Shown: piece by piece, positions 7,655-15,481 of the stretch
Numbering within the stretch: position 1 is the stretch's first letter
Layout: the number at the start of each line of letters is the position of its first letter
Assembly: GCA_019418605.1 (NCBI GenBank)
Contig: DYBN01000045.1
Coordinates: 1 to 64,000, forward strand
Source: Sutterella sp.
Lineage (GTDB): Bacteria > Pseudomonadota > Gammaproteobacteria > Burkholderiales > Burkholderiaceae_F
Reading direction: 5' to 3'
Length of the DNA stretch: 64,000 nucleotides
Position numbers and translations under genes: made by a program
Notes under the pieces: model-generated
What the model was told of the DNA's origin: nothing
Seen by the model: only the letters and a program-made list of their open reading frames with translations
The model's database searches: none

Positions 7655-8857
7655 TTAGAGCACCGAGGCGATCGACTTGGCGACGTAGGCCACGTTGCGG
7701 GTGTTCAGGCCGCAGATGCAGATGCGGCCGTTGCGCACGGCATAGATGCCGAACTCGTCGGCGAGCCGGTCAATCTGCTCGGGCGAGAGGCCCGTAAAGG
7801 AGAACATGCCGTTTTGGCGCGTGACGAAGCTAAAGTCGCGCTTGGAGCCCAGGCGCGCCATTTCGTCGGCCAAGGCCTTGCGCATCGTGCGGATGCGGTT
7901 GCGCATGGCGGCAAGTTCCCCGAGCCACTGCTGGTACTTGGCCGGATCGGTGAGCACGCGCTCGACGATGCGCGCGCCGTGCGAGGGCGGATTGGAGTAG
8001 TTGGCGCGGATGACGGCTTTGAGCTGCGTGAGCACGACCGCGGCTTCGGCAGCCGACTGCGTGACCACGGTCAGCGCGCCGATGCGCTCGCCGTAGAGGT
8101 TGAACGACTTCGAGAACGACGTCGACAGCAGAAAGTCAAGGCCCGAGGCCGCAAATTGGTGAATGGCCGCGGCGTCTTCCTCAAGCCCGTCGCGAAAGCC
8201 CTGATAGGCCATGTCAAGAAACGGGGTGAGCTCGCCCTTGCGGCAGACGTCGATGACTTCCTCCCACTGCTCGGCCGAGAGGTCGTAGCCCGTCGGGTTG
8301 TGGCAGCACGAGTGCAGCACGACGAGGGTCTTGGCGGGCAGCGCCTTCAAGTCGGCGATCATGCCCTCGAAGTCAACGCCGTCGTTGGCCGCGTCGTAGT
8401 AGCGGTAGCCCCCCACTTCGTAGCCCGCGAACTTCAACAGCGCGTTGTGGTTGCCCCAGGTGGGCTTGGAGGTCACGGCGCGCGTCTCGCCGCAGATGCC
8501 GTGCATGAAGTCCATGCCGACCTTCAGGGCGCCCGTGCCGCCCAGAGTCTGGACGGTGACGGCGCGGCCCGATTGGACGACTTCGCTTTCGGCCCCGAAG
8601 ATCATCTTCTGGACGGCCGAGCAGTAGCCGGGCAGGCCGTTGATCGGGATGTAGCCGTGGGGCTGGTCGGACTGAGCCAGTGCGATTTCGGCCTCCTTGA
8701 CGACCTCAAGAAGCGGGGTCTTGCCCTCTTCGGTGAGGTAGACGCCGACGCCGAGGTTGACCTTCTGCGGACGCGGGTCTGCGCGGAACTTTTCCGTGAC
8801 CCCGAGAATCGGATCGGCGGGAGCAGGAGTCAAGCCGGCAAAGGTAGTATCAGTCAT
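7655..8857 (-). CDS. Aromatic amino acid/aspartate aminotransferase (class I)
   Basis: A 400-residue PLP enzyme of the AspC/TyrB family. It begins with FRADPRPQKVNLGVGVYLTEEGKTPLL, as in aspartate and aromatic aminotransferases. Other marks are GGTGALKVG (phosphate loop), CCHNPTGYD, and the PLP-lysine block STSFSKSFNLYGERIG, plus the C-terminal NQNGMFSFTGL-like segment (here RQNGMFSFTGL). It would interconvert aspartate/oxaloacetate or the aromatic amino acids with their keto acids. ATG at 8857 follows GGGGAAA; the 62 in-frame codons further upstream have no family similarity. It is a single gene. AspC or TyrB specificity cannot be settled by eye. Confidence 0.92.
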   Translation of the reverse strand: MTDTTFAGLTPAPADPILGVTEKFRADPRPQKVNLGVGVYLTEEGKTPLLEVVKEAEIALAQSDQPHGYIPINGLPGYCSAVQKMIFGAESEVVQSGRAVTVQTLGGTGALKVGMDFMHGICGETRAVTSKPTWGNHNALLKFAGYEVGGYRYYDAANDGVDFEGMIADLKALPAKTLVVLHSCCHNPTGYDLSAEQWEEVIDVCRKGELTPFLDMAYQGFRDGLEEDAAAIHQFAASGLDFLLSTSFSKSFNLYGERIGALTVVTQSAAEAAVVLTQLKAVIRANYSNPPSHGARIVERVLTDPAKYQQWLGELAAMRNRIRTMRKALADEMARLGSKRDFSFVTRQNGMFSFTGLSPEQIDRLADEFGIYAVRNGRICICGLNTRNVAYVAKSIASVL

Positions 8858-9263
8858 ATGCTTTCCCCATCGTGGAAACTGTTGTCCTGGACAAAAACAA
8901 GGCGCCGGCAAAGGCGCTTTGGACAAAATGAAAAAAGATAAGCGCGCGGGCGTGCCCTTTCCGGCGCCTGCCGTGCACCACGAAGGTGCGGAAGACGCCC
9001 GAAAACCGGGCCCGCGGGCGCACCGCCAAACGGTATCCGACACTATAGTTCAATGGGTTTGGCCGCGCCCCGGCAAACTAGGTAGTTCCTTCTAGAAGCG
9101 CGCCCGACAATGTGCGCTCCCTTTGCCGCAGATCATAAAATGAGGCCTTTGGCCGCACGAAGGGCCCGCCCGCCCCGGCGCCGCCCCGCTGCCCCCCTTT
9201 TTGGAGCGAGCGGGCCTTTGCGGGCCGCCAATTGCTTTTGTCTCTGACGGATGCATTCGAGCC

Positions 9264-11312
9264 GTGACTGAAATCCTGACCTTTGCGCACTCTCCTTTTG
9301 AGCTTCACGCCGACTACGCCCCCGCGGGCGATCAGCCCACTGCGATCGCCTCGCTTGTCGAGGGGCTCGAGTCGGGCTATGCGGCGCAGACCCTTTTGGG
9401 CGTGACCGGCTCGGGCAAGACCTTTACGATGGCCAACGTCATCGCCCGCATCGGGGCGCCCGCCATCGTGATGGCGCCCAACAAGACGCTGGCCGCGCAG
9501 CTCTACTCCGAGATGCGCGACTTCTTTCCCAACAACGCCGTCGAGTACTTCGTCTCCTACTACGACTACTACCAGCCCGAGGCCTACGTGCCCGCCCGCG
9601 ACCTCTTCATTGAAAAGGACTCGGCGATCAACGAGCACATCGAGCAGATGCGTCTTGCGGCCACAAAGTCGATTTTGGAGCGCCGCGACACGATCATCGT
9701 GGCCACCGTTTCGGCCATCTACGGCATCGGCAAGCCCGAGAGCTACACGCAGATGCGCCTCATTCTGCGCCAGGGCGACACCAAGGGCAGGGACGATCTC
9801 ATCGCGCAGCTCGTGAAGATGCAGTACAAGCGCAACGACGCGGACTTCATGCGCGCAACCTTTCGGGTAAGGGGCGATACGATCGACATCTTCCCGGCCG
9901 AGCACGCCGAGGTGGCCGTGCGAATCGAACTTTTTGACGACGAGGTCGAGGCCATCGTCCTCTTTGATCCGCTCACGGGACAGGTGCGCCAGAAGGTGCC
10001 GCGCTTTGTGGTCTACCCGGCAAGCCACTACGTGACCCCCCGAGGCGAAATCGTGCGCGCCATGGACTCCATTCGTGCCGAACTCAAGGAGCGGCTTGCC
10101 TGGTTTGGCAAGGAAAACAAGCTCGTCGAAGCCCAGAGGCTGCAGCAGCGCACGCTCTTTGACCTTGAAATGCTCGATCAGGTGGGCTTTTGCAAGGGAA
10201 TTGAAAACTACTCGAGGCACCTCACGGGGCTTGCGCCAGGCGAAGCGCCCCCGTGCTTGATCGACTATCTGCCGCCCGATACGGTGATGTTTTTTGACGA
10301 AAGCCACGTCATGATGGGGCAGCTCGGCGGCATGTACCGAGGCGACAGGTCGAGAAAGGAGACGCTTGTTGCCTATGGCTTTCGGCTGCCGTCGGCGCTT
10401 GACAACCGGCCGCTTCGCTTTGATGAATTCGAGCGCAAGATGCGCCGCTCGATTTTTGTGTCGGCAACGCCTGCGGACTATGAGCTTGAAAAAAGCGCGC
10501 AGATCGTCGAGCAGGTGGTGCGGCCCACGGGCCTTGTGGACCCCGAAGTCGAGGTGCGGCCGGCAAGCACCCAGGTCGACGACGTGCTCTCGGAAATCTA
10601 CGCGCGCACCCGCCAGGGCGACCGCGTGCTTGTGACCACGCTCACCAAGCGCATGGCCGAAGAGCTCACGGAATTTTTAAGCGAGCACAACGTGCGCGTG
10701 CGCTATCTGCACTCGGACATCGACACCGTTGAGCGCGTGGAGATCATCCGCGATCTGCGCGCGGGCGTCTTTGACGTGCTCGTGGGCATCAACTTGCTGC
10801 GCGAGGGGCTCGACATCCCCGAAGTGTCGCTCGTGGCGATTCTCGACGCCGACAAAGAGGGGTTTTTGCGCTCGACTCGGTCGCTTATTCAAACCATCGG
10901 GCGCGCTGCGCGCAATCTCAAGGGCAAGGCGATTTTGTACGCCGATCAGATCACCGACTCGATGAAAAAGGCAATCGACGAGACCGAACGGCGCCGCCGC
11001 AAGCAGACGGAATTTAATCGCGAGCACGGCATCACGCCGCGCTCGATTGTCAAGGAGGTGCGCGAAATCATCGACGGCGTCTACAAGAGCCCTGCGGCGG
11101 GCGCGGGCAAAGTCGAGCGCGCCCACGACTTGAGCGACGTGAACCTAAAGGACGAAAAGAGCGTCTCGCGCGAAATCCGGGAAACCGAAAAGAAAATGCT
11201 TGCCTGCGCGCGAGACCTTGACTTTGAGCGCGCGGCCCTCTACCGCGACCGGCTCGAAGCGCTCAAGCGCGCCGTCTTCGGCGCCGACGGCAGAGAAGGC
11301 GACGCGCTTTAG
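9264..11312 (+). CDS. uvrB: UvrABC system protein B
   Basis: A 682-residue damage-recognition helicase of nucleotide excision repair. Walker A is GVTGSGKT, the damage-probing beta-hairpin is YYDYYQPEAYVP, the DEAD-like box is FFDESHVMMGQLGGMYRGD, and the helicase motif VI region is QTIGRAARN. A C-terminal UVR domain (DLDFERAALYRDRLEALK) binds UvrC. The chosen GTG at 9264 gives MTEILTFAHSPFELH and a length close to E. coli (673). It has only a weak ribosome site, so the start is less sure than the identity. It converges with larA, 18 bases apart. Confidence 0.97.
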   Translation: MTEILTFAHSPFELHADYAPAGDQPTAIASLVEGLESGYAAQTLLGVTGSGKTFTMANVIARIGAPAIVMAPNKTLAAQLYSEMRDFFPNNAVEYFVSYYDYYQPEAYVPARDLFIEKDSAINEHIEQMRLAATKSILERRDTIIVATVSAIYGIGKPESYTQMRLILRQGDTKGRDDLIAQLVKMQYKRNDADFMRATFRVRGDTIDIFPAEHAEVAVRIELFDDEVEAIVLFDPLTGQVRQKVPRFVVYPASHYVTPRGEIVRAMDSIRAELKERLAWFGKENKLVEAQRLQQRTLFDLEMLDQVGFCKGIENYSRHLTGLAPGEAPPCLIDYLPPDTVMFFDESHVMMGQLGGMYRGDRSRKETLVAYGFRLPSALDNRPLRFDEFERKMRRSIFVSATPADYELEKSAQIVEQVVRPTGLVDPEVEVRPASTQVDDVLSEIYARTRQGDRVLVTTLTKRMAEELTEFLSEHNVRVRYLHSDIDTVERVEIIRDLRAGVFDVLVGINLLREGLDIPEVSLVAILDADKEGFLRSTRSLIQTIGRAARNLKGKAILYADQITDSMKKAIDETERRRRKQTEFNREHGITPRSIVKEVREIIDGVYKSPAAGAGKVERAHDLSDVNLKDEKSVSREIRETEKKMLACARDLDFERAALYRDRLEALKRAVFGADGREGDAL

Positions 11313-11330
11313 GCTGGGTGTCAAGCGCAA

Positions 11331-12611
11331 TCAGGCCGTGCGCGGCACCGTGAGGCTGCCCTGCGGCATGAGGATCGTGCCCGGGTGCTCGGTGCCCAAA
11401 AGCTTTTTAGCCATGGCAATGGCCTCGTCGGCCGTGTCCACCGCCGCAGCAAAGTGCATCGAGGCGGCGAGCTCCCGGTCGAGCTTCGTGACGAGAATGA
11501 CGCGGGCCTTGGCAAGCGGGCGCGTGATGGCAAAGGCCTTGTGCGCGCCGATCTGAAAGTTTTTCTCAAGTTCGCCGCGGATTTCCGCGGTTGTGGAAAG
11601 GCGCTTGAAGGTGTCTTCAAGCGTAGCCGACCCCGAGCCCTCGGGACACTCGGCAAGAAGGACGATCACGCCGCCCTCGCGCACGGCGCAAGAGGCGTTT
11701 TCCATCGTCTTTTGCATCTGATAGACGTTGATGTCCTTGGGGTGGCCGCCGCAGGAGGCGACGACAAGGTCGGCCGGCTTTTTAATGCGGCAGCCGTAGA
11801 CCTCGTCGACAAAGCCGCAGGCCTCGCGGTGGGCGGCGATCCAGTCGCCCGCGAAGATTTTCAGAAACTCGTGCCGGGCGTTGAGAACGGCATTGAAAAG
11901 AAAGAGAGAGCGCCCCTTGGCAAAAAGCGAGACGCCTTCGATCTGGTCTTCAAAGCAGGGGTTGCCTGTGCTCACGCCAAGCTCGGCGTGGGGCTCAAGC
12001 ATGTGGCTATGGTTGCGCCGCACGGTCTCCATGGCCGCGCACCCGGGCAGAATCGCCTTGCGGCCGCCGCCGTAGCCGCTAAAGAAGTGATGCACGATCG
12101 TGCCCGTCAAAATGACGTGGTCAACGTCGCACAACAGTTTGTTGATCCAGATGGGGGTGCCGCGGCTTGTGTCGCCGAAGTACTCGAAGTCGTCCTTGTT
12201 GGTGCAGATGCTGTTATGGGTGGCGATTCGGGAGAAAACGTCGGAGCCGACCTGCTCGATCATCTCGTCGGTGGTCATGGCGCGGTGCGTGCCGAGCGCA
12301 AAGACGATGCGCATGTTCTTGTCGGGAACGCCGAGGCGGTTGAGTTCGTTCACAAGCACCGGCATGAAGACGTGGCTGTTGGCAACGCGCGTGGGGTCGT
12401 TGCAGATGAAGGCAACCGTGTCGCCGGGCTTGACGATCTCCTCAAGCGAGGGGCAGCCGATTGGGTGGCGCACCGCCTCGAGAATGCGGTTTTCGATGTC
12501 GTCAAGAACGGGGAATTCGTTCATGCGCACGGTCTCGAGAACGTCGTCCTCGTCAAGGGTAAAGGGCATGGAGCCGTGCCCGTAGGCAAAGGTGTAGGTT
12601 CGGTTCGTCAT
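11331..12611 (-). CDS. larA: LarA-type nickel-pincer lactate racemase family protein
   Basis: A 426-residue protein matching LarA in length (424 in Lactiplantibacillus). LarA uses a nickel-pincer nucleotide covalently bound to a lysine. Visible family marks are ALGTHRAMT (substrate His), GTIVHHFFSGYGGGRKAILPG (His and cofactor lysine in GGRK), then RRNHSHML. The family includes racemases or epimerases of other 2-hydroxy acids, so lactate is the default rather than proven. The cofactor genes larB, larC and larE are not within the window. ATG at 12611 is the family-like start (MTNRTYTFAYGHGSM); 68 codons upstream are dismissed. Confidence 0.85.
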   Translation of the reverse strand: MTNRTYTFAYGHGSMPFTLDEDDVLETVRMNEFPVLDDIENRILEAVRHPIGCPSLEEIVKPGDTVAFICNDPTRVANSHVFMPVLVNELNRLGVPDKNMRIVFALGTHRAMTTDEMIEQVGSDVFSRIATHNSICTNKDDFEYFGDTSRGTPIWINKLLCDVDHVILTGTIVHHFFSGYGGGRKAILPGCAAMETVRRNHSHMLEPHAELGVSTGNPCFEDQIEGVSLFAKGRSLFLFNAVLNARHEFLKIFAGDWIAAHREACGFVDEVYGCRIKKPADLVVASCGGHPKDINVYQMQKTMENASCAVREGGVIVLLAECPEGSGSATLEDTFKRLSTTAEIRGELEKNFQIGAHKAFAITRPLAKARVILVTKLDRELAASMHFAAAVDTADEAIAMAKKLLGTEHPGTILMPQGSLTVPRTA

Positions 12612-13032
12612 GATTTGGGTTTGGTGGCGGAAGGTTAGTCTTGTTCCAAGGGCGCGGCGGGGCTTCCTTGGTTTTTTCTTTTGTCTTTGCCCGCACGAGC
12701 GCCCGTGCATCAGGGACAAGGCTCTTGAGGCGTTCCTTAACCGGGCGCAGGAGGCGGGCTCTGCAGCAAAGGACTGAGAGTCTAACAATTCGGCATGAAA
12801 GGCTGGAGCGTCCAAAGCGGCCGGAGGCCGCTTCTTGTGCGCTCGGGCGATGAACGGATTCCCGGCGGTGCAAAATTTGGGAGGTCGGAGAAAAGCTCGC
12901 CTGCCTCTTCCCGCTTCACGCTCCCAACGGCGGGGTTCATCGGCTGCTCTTGGGGAGTCCTGCTTGACAACGCTTGAAACGGCAGGAAAACTCTGAGGCC
13001 TTTTTCAAAGAACGCAAGGAGAAAACCTCTTG
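12612..13032. other. Divergent intergenic region between larA and phosphatase gene
   Basis: No gene seen. It contains a perfect 8-bp hairpin AAGCGGCC-GGA-GGCCGCTT (12815-12833) and a good -35 box TTGACA at 12964-12969 facing the phosphatase gene, with only a weak -10 about 17 bases on. Confidence 0.4.
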
Positions 13033-13521
13033 ATGGACAAACCCACACCCACCCGCGTACTTTTTGTCTGTTTGGGAAACATCTGCCGGTCGCCTACCGC
13101 AGAGGGAGTTTTCCGCGCGCTCGTGCACGAGGCAGGAGCGGACGCAAACTTTGAGATCGACTCGGCCGGCACCGGCTCCTGGCACGTCGGCCAAGCGCCG
13201 GACCCGCGTGCACAGGCCGCCTGCATGGCCCACGGCGTTGACATCTCCTCGCACAGGGCGCGGCAGGTGAGAAGAGAGGATTTCGCGCACTTTGACGTCA
13301 TCGCAGCCTGCGATGAGGAGAACCTGCGCGACCTGATGCGCATGAAGCCCGAAGAGTGCCGCGCCAAGGTGGCGCTCCTGATGCCCTTTGCCGGCAACCC
13401 GCAGGATCGCGTGGTGCCCGATCCCTACTACGGGGGCGCAGCGGACTTTCAGAGCACCTACAACCGCGCACGCGCGGCCTGCCGCGGGCTTCTTGCGGCC
13501 CTTGAAAAGGGCGGCCTCTAA
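13033..13521 (+). CDS. Low-molecular-weight protein tyrosine phosphatase
   Basis: A 162-residue phosphatase with the P-loop CLGNICRSPTAEG near the N-terminus (Cys and Arg of CX5R) and the general-acid loop VPDPYYGG near residue 131. The family dephosphorylates protein tyrosines or low-molecular phosphoesters and often acts on tyrosine autokinases of capsule export, but no kinase or capsule gene is adjacent. AAGGAG lies 11 bases before the ATG at 13033; a TTG one codon earlier is possible. It converges with the HAD phosphatase gene. Confidence 0.92.
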   Translation: MDKPTPTRVLFVCLGNICRSPTAEGVFRALVHEAGADANFEIDSAGTGSWHVGQAPDPRAQAACMAHGVDISSHRARQVRREDFAHFDVIAACDEENLRDLMRMKPEECRAKVALLMPFAGNPQDRVVPDPYYGGAADFQSTYNRARAACRGLLAALEKGGL

Positions 13522-13539
13522 AGTTTGAATTTAAAAACT

Positions 13540-14232
13540 TTATAAAGCCCGGGAAGAGGCGGCCGGGCGCTGCGCGAGAATGTCAAGTGCCGCCTCAAGA
13601 ACGTCGGCGGGCTTGCGGGCAAGCGCCTGCGCGCCCCAGCGCTTGATGTCGATGCCGCCTGCGACATAGCCCCAGGAGGCGGCGATAAAGGGCACGCCTG
13701 CGTTGGCGGCGGCCTGGGCGTCCCGGGCGTCGTCTCCGACGTAGATCGTGCGGGAAGCGTCCGCTGCGCAGGCGGCAATCCCGGCAAAAATCGCCTCGGG
13801 CCTGGGCTTCATGGCGCCGAGGTCGCTTCCGGAGACGATGCAGCCCGTCTTTGGCGTGATGCCCTTGGCTGCACAGAGTTTTGAGGCAAGGGCGCCCGCC
13901 TTGTTGGTGACGATTCCCCAGACAAAACCTTTTTCGTCAAGAGAGGAGAGCAGCTCCGGGATGCCCGCAAAGAGCGTGCTGCGCTCGCTGATGTGCGCTT
14001 CGTAGTGCGTGAGGAAAGCCGCCTTTCTTTCTTCAAAGTCCGGGGCGGAGGGGCCGATGCGAAGCGCGGCCCAGAGCATGCCGCGCGCTCCCTTGCCCGC
14101 ACTTTCGCGCAGCGCGCCAAAGGGCAGCGGGGCGAGCCCTGCTGCCTCGCGCAGGAAATTGGCGCTTGCGCCCAAGTCAGGAGCGCTGTCGACAAGCGTG
14201 CCGTCGAGATCAAAAAGAATGCAGCCGCGCAT
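13540..14232 (-). CDS. gph: HAD-family phosphatase, phosphoglycolate phosphatase-like
   Basis: A 230-residue HAD hydrolase. Motif I is ILFDLDGTLVDS (two catalytic Asp), motif II is GIVTNK, motif III lysine lies in MKPRPEA, and motif IV is IYVGDDARDAQAA. A helical cap sits between motifs I and II, as in Gph. The usual role is removal of 2-phosphoglycolate made in DNA repair. The related pyrophosphatase PpaX or a phosphosugar phosphatase cannot be ruled out. It stands alone, with its 3' end facing the tyrosine phosphatase gene. Confidence 0.85.
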   Translation of the reverse strand: MRGCILFDLDGTLVDSAPDLGASANFLREAAGLAPLPFGALRESAGKGARGMLWAALRIGPSAPDFEERKAAFLTHYEAHISERSTLFAGIPELLSSLDEKGFVWGIVTNKAGALASKLCAAKGITPKTGCIVSGSDLGAMKPRPEAIFAGIAACAADASRTIYVGDDARDAQAAANAGVPFIAASWGYVAGGIDIKRWGAQALARKPADVLEAALDILAQRPAASSRAL

Positions 14233-14547
14233 GCGGAACTCCGTTGGAAGTGATTCGTGATGGTGTGAGACTAGCGCGTTGCCTGCGTTCTCTCAAGACT
14301 GGCGGCGGGTTTCAGCCAGTTCGTTAAGAGTTTGAGTGATAAAAACTTTTGAGAGGCAGGCCCGCGCCCAAAAAGAAGGACGCCGCCGGCTGCGGGCAAG
14401 GAAAAAGACTTCTGCTGAGGCCCGGGGCGCACTCGTGACGCGCGCAAAGCCCAGCGCTACACTCGGAAAAATAGGTCGGCGGCCGATTTATTGCGTGCCG
14501 GGCGGCACGGGCGGCTGCGGGCCTATCCAACCAAAAGAGGTGAGCGA
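14233..14547. other. Divergent promoter region, nothing specific
   Basis: 315 bases between the HAD phosphatase and the SGNH-like gene, both transcribed outward. I see no gene and no strong terminator or operator. Confidence 0.4.
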
Positions 14548-15378
14548 ATGATTTCCAAAAGAATCGTCGTGTCTTTGCTGGCGGCTGTTTCGGCGGGCGT
14601 GATAGGGGCGGCGGCCGCCGACTACACGGTGCAGCCGCTTGTAAAAGGGCTTCAAAGCGCGCCGCAGCGCGTGCTGCTCGTCGGGAACTCCTTTATGTAC
14701 TACAACTGCGGCGTCAACGGCTACCTAAGCGGCATTGCCAAGGACAAGGGCGTCTCGCAGCGCTACACCATGGCCACGATCGGCGGCTCGGGCATCGATT
14801 GGCACGACGTCAAGAGCTATCTGCGTCCCAACGGCCTTTCGAGCTACTCGACGCTCAACGACGGCAGCAACAAGCTCATCTTTCACAAGTACCCGGACGG
14901 GAAGGTGTTTGACGCGGTCGTGCTGCAAGACAACAGCCAGGGGCCGATTCACCCCGAGTTGAGCAAGTTTTTCAAGAAATACGCGGCCATTCACAGCAAC
15001 GACATCCGCAAGGCCGGGGCCGAGCCCGTGTTTCTCATGACCTGGGCCTACAAGGACCGGCCGGAGATGACGCAGCAGCTTGCCGACGCAACAACGCAGG
15101 TTGCCAACGAAAACAAGGCGATGGTGATTCCCGTGGGGCTTGCCTTTGCGCAGTCTTTAAGAGAGCGCCCCGATCTGGCGATGACGGTTGCCGACAACCG
15201 CCATCCGACGGCGGCGGGAAGCTATCTTGAGGCGGCCGTGATTTTTGCCGCGCTCAACAAAGTCTCTCCCGAAGGCGTTGACTTCCTCGGCGGCTGCGAG
15301 AAGCCGCTTAAAGAGGCGGACGCCAAACACCTGCAGAGCGTTGCGTGGAAAACCGTGAAGGCCTTCTACGGCTGGTAG
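14548..15378 (+). CDS. Secreted SGNH-hydrolase-like protein
   Basis: A 276-residue protein with a likely signal peptide (MISKRIVVSLLAAVSAGVIG, ending near AAA-AD at residue 24). The mature part has the SGNH-like motifs LLVGNSFMYYN (GNSF in place of GDS), ATIGGSGIDWHD, VVLQDNSQGP, and a C-terminal VADNRHPTAAGSYL (Asp/His dyad). Such enzymes are esterases or deacylases, often acting on carbohydrate acyl groups. The serine nucleophile would be Ser in GNSF. AGAGGTG precedes the ATG. Substrate and localisation (periplasm) are inferred. There are no functional neighbours. Confidence 0.7.
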   Translation: MISKRIVVSLLAAVSAGVIGAAAADYTVQPLVKGLQSAPQRVLLVGNSFMYYNCGVNGYLSGIAKDKGVSQRYTMATIGGSGIDWHDVKSYLRPNGLSSYSTLNDGSNKLIFHKYPDGKVFDAVVLQDNSQGPIHPELSKFFKKYAAIHSNDIRKAGAEPVFLMTWAYKDRPEMTQQLADATTQVANENKAMVIPVGLAFAQSLRERPDLAMTVADNRHPTAAGSYLEAAVIFAALNKVSPEGVDFLGGCEKPLKEADAKHLQSVAWKTVKAFYGW

Positions 15379-15407
15379 GAAAAGGGCGGCAAGGATACAA
15401 AACGAAC

Positions 15408-15452
15408 GCGGGCGCATCGAGGGGCATCTTTTGAGACGCCCGCTGCGCCCGC
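15408..15452 (-). terminator. Probable terminator of the phosphate transporter gene
   Basis: GCGGGCGCA (15408-15416) pairs perfectly with TGCGCCCGC (15444-15452), with a smaller GGGGC/GCCC helix inside. On the minus strand it is followed by GTTCGTTTTGT, a modest U-rich tail. Confidence 0.5.
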
Positions 15453-15481
15453 GGTCCGGGAACCCTTTATCGGGGCTCCTG

